A DNA stretch of 64,000 nucleotides from Amylolactobacillus amylophilus DSM 20533 = JCM 1125 (GCF_001936335.1 NZ_CP018888.1:1488001-1552000), one strand, 5' to 3'; positions 38,285-50,122 are shown, counted from the stretch's first letter. Made by a program: numbers and translations. The notes: generated from the letters alone by a model not told the origin.

Positions 38285-39175
38285 ATGGAATATACACTTG
38301 AAAACCAGTTTCTAAAAGCAATTATCAATACACACGGCGCTGAACTTTCAAGCGTAAAAGACCAAAATACCGGGACAGAGTACCTGTGGCAGGCAGATCC
38401 TACGGTCTGGGCACGACATGCACCAATTTTGTTTCCGATTGTGGGTCGACTGAATAACGATACTTATACGTATCAAGGAAAAAGTTACCACATGACCCAA
38501 CACGGCTTTGCCCGTGACAGCGAGTTTCAGATTGAGCATTCAACAGATAATTCGGTTACACTGCTGCTATTTTCGAATGCTGCAACCCTTAAAATGTATC
38601 CGTTCAAATTCCAGTTAAGAGTCAGCTATCAGTTGGTTAATAACTTGCTTACGGTGAGTTTTAACGTCAAGAACATGACAGATGGTGAGATGATCTTCGG
38701 AATTGGCGGACATCCTGGTTTCAACTTGCAACTTGATGAAGACGTGCAGAAGAATAACTATTTCTTCAGTTTCGAGCCATCTAAGTCGCGTGTCCGAATT
38801 CCTTTGGTCGGACCATATATTGATATCGATAAACGGACACTCGCACCTACAGACACGTTGATCGAGGTATCCGACACATTATTCAAGGATGACGCATTAA
38901 TTTATGCATTAAACTCACAGACAAAGATTTCGTTGCGTAATGACAAAAATGACTATCACATTAACGTGATGCTCGATCAGACGCCTTTCGTGGGTCTGTG
39001 GTCGCCGTACCCAACCACCAGCGATTTCGTCTGCATCGAACCCTGGTGGGGCATTGCCGATGAACTTGACAGCTCTGGTACATTTGAGGAGAAAGTTGGG
39101 ATGAATAAGCTCACAGCTGGCCAAGAATTTAATTCCCAGTTTCGGGTAGCGTTTCATGACAAAAAAATTGACTAG
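38285..39175 (+). CDS. Aldose 1-epimerase family protein (LacX-like)
   Basis: 296 residues in the galactose-mutarotase fold. Visible motifs: NTHGAELSSVKD near the start, HGFARDSEF (catalytic His region), FGIGGHPGFN and EPWWGIADE. It resembles the LacX branch more than GalM, so the sugar substrate is uncertain. AGAGGA lies upstream. The last codon and stop (GAC TAG) form one arm of the terminator shared with plsY. Confidence 0.85.
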   Translation: MEYTLENQFLKAIINTHGAELSSVKDQNTGTEYLWQADPTVWARHAPILFPIVGRLNNDTYTYQGKSYHMTQHGFARDSEFQIEHSTDNSVTLLLFSNAATLKMYPFKFQLRVSYQLVNNLLTVSFNVKNMTDGEMIFGIGGHPGFNLQLDEDVQKNNYFFSFEPSKSRVRIPLVGPYIDIDKRTLAPTDTLIEVSDTLFKDDALIYALNSQTKISLRNDKNDYHINVMLDQTPFVGLWSPYPTTSDFVCIEPWWGIADELDSSGTFEEKVGMNKLTAGQEFNSQFRVAFHDKKID

Positions 39176-39199
39176 GCGAACACCTAGTCTTTCTTTTTG
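39170..39199. terminator. Shared terminator with both stop codons in its arms
   Basis: GACTAGG (39170-39176) pairs with CCTAGTC (39183-39189). Each arm contains the Asp-stop (GAC TAG) of one of the two convergent genes. A T-rich tract follows on the plus side. Confidence 0.85.
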
Positions 39200-39813
39200 T
39201 TCAAATAATGATGGTAAAGCCCGAATGGAACGACGCTCTCGGTTCCGTTCTTAATTCGGCGAATATTTGGTTGATGCCGCCAGATAATGAAAATCAGGAC
39301 AATAGCCGCGACAGTTGTCAATATTGCATCGTGGTAGAAGAAGGAGATGCCGGTGACAATCACCATCGCCACCATGCTGGTCAGGCTCACCATGCTGGTC
39401 AATAAAAGGATGATGCCAAATACCGTGATAGCGATCAAAAAGAAGCTCCAGTTGTAGGCCAGCAGGACACCAGCACTGGTTGCTACCGCCTTGCCACCCT
39501 TCATGTTGAGGAAGATTGAGAATGAGTGGCCAAAAATACTAGCAAGGCCATATACTAAAACAAGATACTTCGGGCCAATGCCGAAAATTAGTGGAAGTGC
39601 CGCTCCAAGTGTTCCCTTTAAGATGTCGACGGTAAGGACAACCACCCCCGGCCAAAAGCCTAAGACACGAAATGTGTTGGTGGTGCCTGTGTTGCCACTA
39701 CCAAAGTCACGTAAATCCTTCTGGAAGAATTTTTTACTGATTAAAACTCCGGTAGGAAATGAGCCAGCTAAATATGCTAAAATAATTAACATAATGTTTT
39801 TTACAATGTCCAC
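39184..39813 (-). CDS. plsY: Acyl-phosphate:glycerol-3-phosphate acyltransferase PlsY
   Basis: First acyl transfer in phospholipid synthesis, at the membrane. 209 residues with five hydrophobic helices. The three family motifs are LAGSFPTGVLI...DFGSGNTGTTNTFRVLG, FSIFLNMKGGKAVATSAGVLL and TSMVSLTSMVA. The start is GTG 39813 with GAGAGG seven bases upstream (complement of 39822-39827); a nearby ATG at 39815 is out of frame. The C-terminus is basic (HHYLNKKKD). It takes acyl-phosphate, linking to the DegV/FakB proteins. Confidence 0.96.
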   Translation of the reverse strand: MDIVKNIMLIILAYLAGSFPTGVLISKKFFQKDLRDFGSGNTGTTNTFRVLGFWPGVVVLTVDILKGTLGAALPLIFGIGPKYLVLVYGLASIFGHSFSIFLNMKGGKAVATSAGVLLAYNWSFFLIAITVFGIILLLTSMVSLTSMVAMVIVTGISFFYHDAILTTVAAIVLIFIIWRHQPNIRRIKNGTESVVPFGLYHHYLNKKKD

Positions 39814-39893
39814 ATGATTACCTCTCTTTACTAGTGTATATTCTAGCAGAGATTCTCACTGGACAAAATTAAATTTTACTTGTAGGAATGTAG

Positions 39894-41852
<1,959 letters not shown>

Positions 41853-41869
41853 AAGGATAGGTATGTTAG

Positions 41870-44344
41870 ATGGTTGAACAAACAGACCGTATAAAAGAAA
41901 TGTCCCTTGAAGATGTGATGGGCGAACGCTTTGGTCGTTACTCGAAGTACATCATTCAAGAACGTGCGCTCCCGGACATTCGGGACGGCTTGAAACCCGT
42001 TCAACGGCGAATTCTTTATGCAATGTACATCGATGGTAATACTTACGATAAGCCCTTTCGGAAGTCGGCGAAGTCTGTCGGTAACGTCATGGGTAATTTC
42101 CATCCTCACGGCGATAGCTCCATCTACGAAGCTATGGTTCGTCTTTCCCAGGATTGGAAGGTACGTGAGCCACTGATTCAGATGCACGGTAACAATGGGT
42201 CGCTAGATGGCGATCCACCCGCAGCAATGCGGTATACCGAAGCGCGTGTTAGCAAAATTTCGAATTTATTATTGTCGGATATCGACAAAGAAACTGTCGA
42301 GATGGTGCTTAACTTCGATGACACAGAGAATGAGCCCGTGGTACTACCAGCCCATTTTCCTAACCTATTAGTTAATGGTGCGACGGGTATTTCCGCCGGC
42401 TATGCCACGGAGATTCCACCGCATAATCTGAGTGAAGTAATCGATGCCACAGTCTACCTTCTAGAACACCCGGGCGCGACTTTAGATGATTTGATGCAGT
42501 ATGTGAAGGGACCAGACTTTCCAACCGGTGCAATTATCCAAGGTGAGAAGGGAATTAGGGATGCATACGAGACAGGTCGGGGTAAGATTGTTGTGCGGTC
42601 AAAGACCTCAATTGTGGAACTCCGTGGTCACCGTGAGCAGATTGTCGTGACAGAAATTCCGTATGAAGTTAATAAAGCTCTTTTGGTCAAAAAAATAGAT
42701 GAAATTCGGGCTCTGAAGAAGATTGATGGAATAAGTGAAGTGCGCGATGAGAGTGACAGAAACGGACTCTCGATTGTGATTGAACTGAAGAAAGGCGCTG
42801 ATGCCTCAAGTATTCTGAACTACCTCTTTAAGAATACTGATCTCCAAATCAGTTACAACTTTAATATGGTGGCCATCAACCATATGACCCCAGAACAAGT
42901 TGGTCTGAAGACTATTCTTAGTGCGTACTTAGAACATAAAAAAGACGTTGTGTTAAAGCGAACTGCTTTTGACCTAAATAAGGCCCAGAAGCGGCAACAT
43001 ATCGTTGAGGGTCTGATTAAAGCACTCTCGATTCTTGATGAGGTCATCAGGACCATTCGGGCAAGTAGCGACAAGAAGAACGCGAAGGATAACTTGGTTA
43101 CGGCCTACGATTTCACCGAGGCACAGGCCGAGGCCATCGTTTCATTGCAGCTTTATCGACTAACGAACACCGACGTTAACGCCCTTCGTGCAGAACACAA
43201 GGAGCTTGCAGATAAGATTTTGGGTCTGCAGCAAATTATTAATGATCAGGCAACGCTCAATCGCGTGATCACGGACGAACTTGTGGCGGTGAAAAAAGAG
43301 TATGGTAACCCTCGCCGCTCCGCTATTCAGAGGGAAGTATCACAGATTGAAATTGACACTTCTGCTCTGATTGCCAAAGAGGATGTTCGGGTACTTGTTA
43401 GTGCAAATGGTTACCTGAAGCGCAGTTCGCTGCGATCGTATAATTCGACGGACGCAGCCGACAATGGCTTGCGCGATGACGACCAAATTGTGTTCGACGA
43501 TACAGTTTCCACGCTCGCAAGTCTTTACATATTCACCAATAAAGGCAATTTGATCTATCGCCCCGTCCATGAATTGTTGGATGTGAAGTGGAAGGATACG
43601 GGCTCACATCTCTCCCAAGAAGTTGGCCTTCTGTTAGATGAACAGATTATTCAAGTGTTTGTGATTCTTGATTTGGCTGCCAAGAAAAATTTCTTGTTGG
43701 CAACGGACGATGGTTATATTAAACAAGTCAGCCTGGCTGATTTACAGCCGAGTCGAACTTACCGCTCTAAGGCGGCAGTTGCTATGAAACTGAAAGGTGA
43801 GGGGAATAAGCTTGTCCATGTGTCTGAGGTGGAAGAGAGTGCAGCAAGCGAATTAGTCCTCTTCACCAAATTCTCGTACGCTGTGCGCTTCAAGCTGGCC
43901 GAAGTTCCCGTCATCGGTGCTCGTGCTGCGGGTGTTAAGTCTGTTAATCTGAAAGACGGTGACGCCGTGGTCGACTATCTCCTGCTTGATCCTGTTGATG
44001 CTAGCGACACGAAGGTAGCGATGATTACCACCAGGGGTGCATTTAAGCAATTTAAGTTGAGTGAGGTCAACTTAGTTTCCCGTGCAAAACGTGGTGTATT
44101 AACACTGCGTGAATTGAAGAATAAGCCACACAGAGTTGCGGGCGTTGTATCGTATGTCACGGACCAGGAGCTGCAGGTCACTACGGAGCAAAATCAGGTG
44201 ACGAAATTTAAAACAACAGAATTTCCAATCGGCGATCGTTATTCTAATGGTTCATTTATTATCGATGCAGAAAAGGATGGCGTACCGGTTAAAATAACTA
44301 AATTAGGCCAGATTGAGGAAGAAAATATCACAAATCTATTTTAA
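41870..44344 (+). CDS. parC: Topoisomerase IV subunit A
   Basis: DNA-cleaving subunit. 824 residues. RALPDIRDGLKPVQRRILYAM, the quinolone-region HPHGDSSIYEAMVRLSQ, and the catalytic Tyr in AMRYTEARVS. The C-terminal beta-pinwheel repeats (from about 490) include LATDDGYIKQVSL and TTRGAFKQFKL. AGAAGGATAG precedes ATG 41870. The Ser in HGDSS is the quinolone-sensitive form, as far as the sequence shows. Confidence 0.97.
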   Translation: MVEQTDRIKEMSLEDVMGERFGRYSKYIIQERALPDIRDGLKPVQRRILYAMYIDGNTYDKPFRKSAKSVGNVMGNFHPHGDSSIYEAMVRLSQDWKVREPLIQMHGNNGSLDGDPPAAMRYTEARVSKISNLLLSDIDKETVEMVLNFDDTENEPVVLPAHFPNLLVNGATGISAGYATEIPPHNLSEVIDATVYLLEHPGATLDDLMQYVKGPDFPTGAIIQGEKGIRDAYETGRGKIVVRSKTSIVELRGHREQIVVTEIPYEVNKALLVKKIDEIRALKKIDGISEVRDESDRNGLSIVIELKKGADASSILNYLFKNTDLQISYNFNMVAINHMTPEQVGLKTILSAYLEHKKDVVLKRTAFDLNKAQKRQHIVEGLIKALSILDEVIRTIRASSDKKNAKDNLVTAYDFTEAQAEAIVSLQLYRLTNTDVNALRAEHKELADKILGLQQIINDQATLNRVITDELVAVKKEYGNPRRSAIQREVSQIEIDTSALIAKEDVRVLVSANGYLKRSSLRSYNSTDAADNGLRDDDQIVFDDTVSTLASLYIFTNKGNLIYRPVHELLDVKWKDTGSHLSQEVGLLLDEQIIQVFVILDLAAKKNFLLATDDGYIKQVSLADLQPSRTYRSKAAVAMKLKGEGNKLVHVSEVEESAASELVLFTKFSYAVRFKLAEVPVIGARAAGVKSVNLKDGDAVVDYLLLDPVDASDTKVAMITTRGAFKQFKLSEVNLVSRAKRGVLTLRELKNKPHRVAGVVSYVTDQELQVTTEQNQVTKFKTTEFPIGDRYSNGSFIIDAEKDGVPVKITKLGQIEEENITNLF

Positions 44345-44400
44345 AAATTAAGTTTTATAATTTTTATTAAAGAAGTTCTAGTTTTAGGGACATAATATTT

Positions 44401-44428
44401 TATGATACGTAAGTAATGCGTTATCATA
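44401..44428. repeat. Inverted repeat in the parC-lysR gap
   Basis: TATGATA (44401-44407) and TATCATA (44422-44428) with 14 bases between. No T-run follows. It may be a regulator site for the LysR gene or a weak parC 3' hairpin. The rest of the 197-base gap is A/T-rich, with a TATAAT at 44356-44361. Confidence 0.35.
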
Positions 44429-44541
44429 GATATTGTTAATCAATCAAATCAAACACACCAAGAAACTAACATTTTTGAACATTGGTGCTTTTGAAATGTC
44501 ATTATCAAACAAAACAGATAAATATAAAAGGAGTACAAGTA

Positions 44542-45501
44542 ATGAAGTTCAAATCAGATGCTGTTCTTTCAGCAAAGTCACTCAGATACTTTCTGCAACT
44601 GATTGATAATATGAGTTACACCCAAGCTTCGCAAATACTTGGCATCACTCAACCTGCACTTACTCAACAGATTAAGAAGATTGAGCGTGCTGTCGGTGCA
44701 CCGTTATTCGGCCAGATTGGTAAGAAGTTATATCTGACTGATGCTGGTATCAAGATGCAAGAAACCGCAAAGGAATTATTTAACACGGTGAATAATGCAG
44801 TTGATCAAATCCAGAAGGATACGAACTCAGAGACGGGGAATATCTCAATTGGAGTTTTATCTTCCATCGAATATCAAGTGATTGAGGACTTCATCATCGA
44901 GTTTAATGATCTTTTTCCTGAGATCACCATCTCGTTGAATATGTTAACCAGAAACGAAATCTTGGAGCGGTTAGAAAATAACCATATTGACCTCGCAATT
45001 ATGCATTTACCAGATGAGAGCATTAAGAACTGGAAGCCATATAAGGTAAAGCAAATCTACATGGATGAGGTGCTTTACCTCACGCATGACGATGTACCTA
45101 AGAACAAGAAATCTATTAGCCTGGAAGATGCTAATAAGAATCCCTGGGTTTCATATCCAGTGGAATTCTACGTTCCCCAAATACTAACTCAGGTATTTAA
45201 GGATAACAGGGTCGATCTCCCTGAGTCGAACGCACTTTTCACATCGCCATATCAATTAATTCGTTTCGCTGAAAAGACGAACTCGGATACTGCAATTACT
45301 GAGAGCTTCTACCGAGCACATAAAGATCAAATTGATTTGACGGCACTTCATTTCGATCCACGTGTCAGATTTGATATGTCGTTTATCTACAGACGCGAAA
45401 AGGAAAACATTCCGCGGATAAATAATTTCTTCGAACATTGGGATAAGTTCTTGGCAAAAGAGAGTTATTCTAGTAGATTAGAACATGTAGAAACTATCTA
45501 A
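44542..45501 (+). CDS. LysR family transcriptional regulator
   Basis: 319 residues from ATG 44542, with AAAAGGAG upstream; an earlier frame opening at 44482 lacks a ribosome site. N-terminal winged helix: [44 protein letters not shown] periplasmic-binding-like effector domain follows (about 90-300, [13 protein letters not shown]). Ligand unknown. It precedes ppaC by 25 bases and may be co-transcribed. Confidence 0.93.
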   Translation: MKFKSDAVLSAKSLRYFLQLIDNMSYTQASQILGITQPALTQQIKKIERAVGAPLFGQIGKKLYLTDAGIKMQETAKELFNTVNNAVDQIQKDTNSETGNISIGVLSSIEYQVIEDFIIEFNDLFPEITISLNMLTRNEILERLENNHIDLAIMHLPDESIKNWKPYKVKQIYMDEVLYLTHDDVPKNKKSISLEDANKNPWVSYPVEFYVPQILTQVFKDNRVDLPESNALFTSPYQLIRFAEKTNSDTAITESFYRAHKDQIDLTALHFDPRVRFDMSFIYRREKENIPRINNFFEHWDKFLAKESYSSRLEHVETI

Positions 45502-45526
45502 TCGGAAAAAGAGGGAATGGATTAAA

Positions 45527-46456
45527 ATGGCAAAAGAATTAGTTTTTGGTCATCAAAATCCAGATACTGACGCGATTGGCGCTGCCATCGCGTTTTCGTA
45601 TTTGGTAAATCAACTTGGTTATGACACCGAAGCTGTAGCTTTGGGTGAACCAAATGAAGAGACGAAATTTACATTGGACAAATTTGGCTTTAATGCTCCA
45701 AGAGTTGTTCAGACAGTATCAAATGAAGTAGATGCAGTAATGCTCGTTGATCATAATGAATTTCAACAAAGCGTCAGTGACATCGCAGACGTGCAAGTTT
45801 CGCACGTCGTTGATCACCACAGAATTGCAAACTTCAACACAGCAAACCCGTTATTCTATCGTGCAGAACCTCTGGGTTGCACAAGCACTGTTATCTGGAA
45901 GTTGTACCACGAGTATAAGACGGCGATTCCAAAGGAAATTGCGGGAATCATGATGTCATCGATTATTTCAGATACACTTTTGTTTAAATCACCGACAACT
46001 ACGCCAACTGACGAGATTGCTGTGAAGGATTTGGCATCACTTGCTGGCGTTGACTACGAAGCGTATGGACTAGAAATGTTGAAGGCTGGTACAGATTTGT
46101 CTGCTAAGTCGGAACAAGAACTGGTTGATATGGACGCCAAGAGCTTCGAGATGAATGGTAAGAATGTGCGAATTGCACAGGTAAATACAGTTGATGTTGC
46201 AGATGTCTTAAAACGGCAGGCTCAGTTCACGACTGTAATTAACGCTGAGATTGCACAGGACAGATATGATCTGTTTGTATTCGTAATTACGGATATCTTA
46301 AATAGCAACTCAAAGGCAATCGTGTTGGGTTCTGATGAGGCTAAGGCTGCATTCGAGCACACGTTTAACCAAACTATCACTGATGATGTGGCAGCAATGC
46401 CTGGCGTTGTTTCGCGAAAGAAACAAATTGTCCCACAACTTACTGCAGCATTCTAA
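45527..46456 (+). CDS. ppaC: Manganese-dependent inorganic pyrophosphatase (family II)
   Basis: Hydrolyses pyrophosphate. 309 residues of the DHH family: [35 protein letters not shown] (DHH) and [10 protein letters not shown], then the C-terminal DHHA2 domain with [16 protein letters not shown] lies about a dozen bases before ATG. A strong terminator follows. Confidence 0.97.
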   Translation: MAKELVFGHQNPDTDAIGAAIAFSYLVNQLGYDTEAVALGEPNEETKFTLDKFGFNAPRVVQTVSNEVDAVMLVDHNEFQQSVSDIADVQVSHVVDHHRIANFNTANPLFYRAEPLGCTSTVIWKLYHEYKTAIPKEIAGIMMSSIISDTLLFKSPTTTPTDEIAVKDLASLAGVDYEAYGLEMLKAGTDLSAKSEQELVDMDAKSFEMNGKNVRIAQVNTVDVADVLKRQAQFTTVINAEIAQDRYDLFVFVITDILNSNSKAIVLGSDEAKAAFEHTFNQTITDDVAAMPGVVSRKKQIVPQLTAAF

Positions 46457-46510
46457 ATTCTGAGCAATTCTACTTAACTAATCAGTTAATCAGTTGCATT
46501 GTAAATAAGC

Positions 46511-46546
46511 AAACCCAAACATTTTTTATGTTTGGGTTTTTGTTTT
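46511..46546 (+). terminator. Terminator of ppaC
   Basis: A perfect 12-bp stem AAACCCAAACAT/ATGTTTGGGTTT with loop TTTTT and a T-rich tail. Confidence 0.95.
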
Positions 46547-46632
46547 CCAGCAAAAGTATAAGATGACACATAAAAGCCAGCAAATTCTTAGTGAGACATA
46601 CTAGGATAAGGGGACAGGATTTATTTAGCGAG

Positions 46633-46663
<31 letters not shown>

Positions 46664-46670
46664 CACATCC

Positions 46671-46694
46671 GAAAAACAAAGCTGCTGTGCAGCT
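46671..46694 (-). terminator. Terminator of degV copy 2
   Basis: On the minus strand AGCTGC-ACA-GCAGCT is followed by TTTGTTTTT. It lies 31 bases after the degV stop. The stretch 46547-46670 between the two terminators shows no gene. Confidence 0.75.
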
Positions 46695-46724
46695 ATCTTC
46701 AAATTCGTAATTAAGGACTGTAAC

Positions 46725-47606
46725 CTAGTAAGTAATTTGCAAAACATCTGGCATCCATGTAATACCGATTGCTTTTTCACCTAAATGTGTTGCAATCACT
46801 GGACCAAACTCATCAATTTCATTTGGTGTTTGCGGATATTTTGCTGTTAATTCAGCTTGAATCTTGATTGCAGTTTCTCGCTCATTAGCATGATAAATGA
46901 TAATCCGGAGCTTCTCTAAGTCAGACACGTTTGTTTCTATCTTCTTGGCCATCAACTTCTCTGATTTGGCAATGGCTTTCTTCATAGAGCGAACTTTGTC
47001 GAAAGAAACTATTCTGTGTGATTCTGCGTCAAATGTGAGTAAAGGTTTAATCTGTAACATCGAGCCAACCAATGCCGATGCATTACTCAAGCGACCACCA
47101 CGCACCAAATTATTAAGATCATCAACTACGAAAATTTCATCGGTTTGCTGTCTCAGTTCACTCAGGTTACTGATAATTTGGGCGGGATTGAGGCCTGCGG
47201 CAATCATTTTGGCAGCGGCGATTACCTGATAACCCATTAGACGAACAGTAATTTGCGAATCAAACGGGTACAGGTGCAATTCTGGATTAGCATTGGCAAG
47301 GTTGACCAGCGTTTGATTGAAGCCGCTAATTGTACCGGCAAGTGTGATGGCAATGATTGCGTCGTAACCATCAGCTTTGATCTGTTCAAACAAGCTAAGA
47401 AGTTCGCCAATACTGGGCTGGGAGGTTTGAGGAAACCCCGCACCAGCCTGCTCAAGTTCATAAAGCTGCTGAGAATTAAAATCAACGTGTTCCAGGTATT
47501 CCTTATCGTCAATGATGACAGGAATGGGTAGCACGTTGATATTATACTGTTCAATTTCGTCTCTAGTTAGATAGCTAGTACTATCTGTCACAAGTGCAAT
47601 TTTCAA
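46725..47606 (-). CDS. DegV family fatty-acid-binding protein, copy 2
   Basis: 293 residues from TTG 47606 (KIALVTDSTSYLT). An in-frame GTG at 47618 adds four residues but has no ribosome site, whereas AAGTGAG precedes the TTG. Family motifs: PQTSQPSIGELL, ITLAGTISGFNQ and LNNLVRGGRLSNASALVGSML. It likely feeds FakA with a fatty-acid class different from the other two copies. Transcribed away from the adjacent MarR gene in the same direction. Confidence 0.9.
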   Translation of the reverse strand: MKIALVTDSTSYLTRDEIEQYNINVLPIPVIIDDKEYLEHVDFNSQQLYELEQAGAGFPQTSQPSIGELLSLFEQIKADGYDAIIAITLAGTISGFNQTLVNLANANPELHLYPFDSQITVRLMGYQVIAAAKMIAAGLNPAQIISNLSELRQQTDEIFVVDDLNNLVRGGRLSNASALVGSMLQIKPLLTFDAESHRIVSFDKVRSMKKAIAKSEKLMAKKIETNVSDLEKLRIIIYHANERETAIKIQAELTAKYPQTPNEIDEFGPVIATHLGEKAIGITWMPDVLQITY

Positions 47607-47697
47607 ATTAAGACTCACTTACTATCAATAAAATAATTAAAATAATTTTTTCTTGCTTAAATGCAATGCGCAATAATTGAATATATTTGCTTCTAAA

Positions 47698-47706
47698 AGT
47701 ATATCA
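47698..47706 (-). promoter_or_regulatory. Extended -10 of degV copy 2
   Basis: On the minus strand TGA precedes TATACT (complement of 47698-47703), about 90 bases upstream of the TTG start. Confidence 0.4.
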
Positions 47707-47749
47707 CATCAACAGCTAAAAAAAAATATTGGCCGGCTTACAACCCTAA

Positions 47750-47765
47750 TGTAAAGCGCTTTACA
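47750..47765. promoter_or_regulatory. 16-base palindrome with cre-like core
   Basis: TGTAAAGCGCTTTACA is a perfect palindrome upstream of degV copy 2. The centre AAAGCGCTTT matches the cre core, but the outer TG/CA are one base too far out on each side for a canonical 14-mer. Confidence 0.45.
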
Positions 47766-47777
47766 AATGATGCGTCA

Positions 47778-48176
47778 CTAACTTAGCTTCTTAATTATCA
47801 TACTAAGTTCCGACCGTAAGAAACTAATTTCTTCCTGAGCGGAATATGCGAAGATCTTGTCTGTTAATCCTGTAATTGCTTTTTTTAATTCCTCAGCCTT
47901 GATTAGACCATTAGCTGATAAATGAACATGTTTAGTTGAGTCTTTTGAAGTCAAGTCAAACTCAAGGTAAGATCTTGTCTGTTCTTGATTTAGTTGTCTA
48001 CTGAGTGTGGAAATTGAAATAGATAATTCATGTGCTAAGTCGTTCATGGCGAGCAATTCGTTGCCGGTTTCACTAAAATATTGTAGTAACCTGATTTGAC
48101 TCTGATTTAACTTTGTTGAATTCATCAAAAGTTTCATGATTTTTTCGCCAATCTCGTTGAAAAGTAGAATATTCAT
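47778..48176 (-). CDS. MarR-like winged-helix transcriptional regulator
   Basis: 132 residues. The central winged helix is SQIRLLQYFSETGNELLAMNDLAHELSISISTLSRQLNQEQ followed by a wing, and helices at both ends form the dimer region. There are no cysteines, so redox sensing is unlikely. GAAGGGGAT precedes the ATG. Three overlapping or adjacent TTGTA/TACAA dyads cover its promoter, indicating autoregulation. Confidence 0.8.
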   Translation of the reverse strand: MNILLFNEIGEKIMKLLMNSTKLNQSQIRLLQYFSETGNELLAMNDLAHELSISISTLSRQLNQEQTRSYLEFDLTSKDSTKHVHLSANGLIKAEELKKAITGLTDKIFAYSAQEEISFLRSELSMIIKKLS

Positions 48177-48202
48177 ATTAATCCCCTTCTATTCCTGATT
48201 TA

Positions 48203-48245
48203 ACAATATATTGTATTATACAACGAATCTGCTTTGATTGTACAA
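48203..48245. promoter_or_regulatory. MarR-type operator cluster over the marR promoter
   Basis: ACAATATATTGT (48203-48214), TTGTATTATACAA (48211-48223) and TTGTACAA (48238-48245) are all palindromic. The middle one contains the minus-strand -10 TATAAT, the last one its TTGTAC -35 region. Confidence 0.65.
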
Positions 48246-48343
48246 CTGAGACGTATTTTTGACTGATTTTTGCTTAGAAGAACAAATTACCTTTTTAGTC
48301 ATGAAAATAGTACAATAGAGTAATTAATAACTGAGGTGAGCAT

Positions 48344-50026
48344 ATGTCATTTGACGGACTTTTTATTAAGAAATATCTCGAGGAATTGAAGCCACAATTG
48401 GAGACTGGTAAGCTAATGAAAGTTTATCAACCCTTTGATCAAGACGTCATATTAATTTTCCGCCAGAGTCGAAAGAGAAAACAGCTGTTACTATCCACCA
48501 ACGCTAATTCTCCACGATTTTATCTGACAGATACCGATATCGATAATCCTCCCGTTGCCCCTACTTTTGCAATGGTACTGAGAAAGTATCTTGAAGGTGC
48601 TATTCTAAAGGAAATTTCGCAGGTTGGAAATGATCGTATTGTAAACTTCGATTTCACGAATCACGATGAATTAGGCGACGAGCAGACACTCACGTTGTCT
48701 CTCGAACTAATGGGCAGACACAGCAACCTGATTCTGATTAATAGAAACGACGGCAAGATAGTTGACTTACAGAAGCGAATCAACCCCGATGAAAATCGAG
48801 TACGGATGCTTTTACCTAAGGCTCGTTACGAATTGCCACCATTGAATGAGCAATTGGATATTTGCACTGTTACTAAGACACAATTCGCCAACTTTAGCGA
48901 TATCAACTCATTCATCCACTCATTGGGCGGACTCGACCGCGATAATAAGTTCGAACTGCAAACTAGGCTAGAGGAAAGTTTTTCATACGAAACAATTCAG
49001 AATTTTGTGGCGACGATACTGGAAACTACACCAACGCTAGGCTTGAATAACCGCAAAAGGCCCGTCTTCTTCAGCTATACCCCCACTACCCTCTCAGCAA
49101 ACGGCAGGGTTAAGTACGATACCTTGAACGAACTTGTCGATAATTTCTATCGAACGGAAGCTACTAATGCCTGGGTGAAAGAGCGCGCGCAGAAAGTCAA
49201 TACATTGGTCAACAACGAACTAAAGAAGTTGACTAAGAAACTGGTAAAACTAGAGGATCAACTCACACATGCGGAAAACTCCGAGTCGTATAGAATCAAG
49301 GGTGAGTTGTTAAATACGTATCTCAATCAGGTGAAACCTGGCATGACCCAAATTGCACTACCAAATTATTATGATGAGAACCACGAACTAGAAATCTCAC
49401 TTGCGGCGGAATTATCACCACAACGAAACGCGCAGAAGTATTTTACCAAATATCAGAAGCTGAGAAACTCCATTAAATATGTGAACGAGCAGATTGAGTT
49501 CACCAAGCAAAATATTGCCTACTTTGAGTCCGTGCAGACTGCGGTTGCAAACGCCGAACCAGCAGATATCGCAGCGATTGTCGCTGAACTTCAAAATCAA
49601 GGATACTTGAAGAAAACGGCGCGCAAGGAGCGTAAGCAGAAGATTACAGAGAAACAGTTGAGTACCTTTAGATTGTCGAGTGGCAAAATAGTGTTGGTTG
49701 GTAAGAATAATTATCAAAATGACTGGCTAACGTTCAAGAAATCACAGAAAACGGATCTGTGGTTGCACGTCAAGAATATCCCAGGTTCCCACGTGTTGAT
49801 TCAGAGCGCTGATTCACCATCTGAACAAGATATTCAAGAAGCGGCTGAGATTGCAGCGTATTATTCAAAGGCCCGGCTGTCTTCCCATGTGCAGGTAGAT
49901 TATGTCCCAGTCAAACGAGTTAAAAAACCAAATGGCGCTAAGCCTGGCTTCGTTATCTATACCGGTCAGAACTCAATCGAGGTCACGCCAAACGAAGCTG
50001 AAATACTGGCTAAGCAGGTCAAGTAA
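48344..50026 (+). CDS. rqcH: RqcH / fibronectin-binding protein A family (NFACT)
   Basis: Ribosome-associated quality control factor that adds alanine tails to stalled nascent chains. 560 residues. NFACT-N (1-180, SFDGLFIKKYLEELKP), central coiled coils (about 275-430), NFACT-R (about 445-550, LVGKNNYQNDWLTFKKSQKTDLWLHVKNIPGSHVLI). Older annotations call it FbpA. GAGGTGA precedes ATG. A strong terminator follows. Confidence 0.95.
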   Translation: MSFDGLFIKKYLEELKPQLETGKLMKVYQPFDQDVILIFRQSRKRKQLLLSTNANSPRFYLTDTDIDNPPVAPTFAMVLRKYLEGAILKEISQVGNDRIVNFDFTNHDELGDEQTLTLSLELMGRHSNLILINRNDGKIVDLQKRINPDENRVRMLLPKARYELPPLNEQLDICTVTKTQFANFSDINSFIHSLGGLDRDNKFELQTRLEESFSYETIQNFVATILETTPTLGLNNRKRPVFFSYTPTTLSANGRVKYDTLNELVDNFYRTEATNAWVKERAQKVNTLVNNELKKLTKKLVKLEDQLTHAENSESYRIKGELLNTYLNQVKPGMTQIALPNYYDENHELEISLAAELSPQRNAQKYFTKYQKLRNSIKYVNEQIEFTKQNIAYFESVQTAVANAEPADIAAIVAELQNQGYLKKTARKERKQKITEKQLSTFRLSSGKIVLVGKNNYQNDWLTFKKSQKTDLWLHVKNIPGSHVLIQSADSPSEQDIQEAAEIAAYYSKARLSSHVQVDYVPVKRVKKPNGAKPGFVIYTGQNSIEVTPNEAEILAKQVK

Positions 50027-50046
50027 CTGAAGTCTAGGAACTAAAG

Positions 50047-50086
50047 AGTAACTATTCCTTTCAAAAATTGGAATAGTTACTTTTTT
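50047..50086 (+). terminator. Terminator of rqcH
   Basis: AGTAACTATTCC (50047-50058) pairs with GGAATAGTTACT (50070-50081), then six T. Confidence 0.93.
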
Positions 50087-50122
50087 GTATTCAAAATACG
50101 TTGTCTTAGATGCGCAAAGCTC

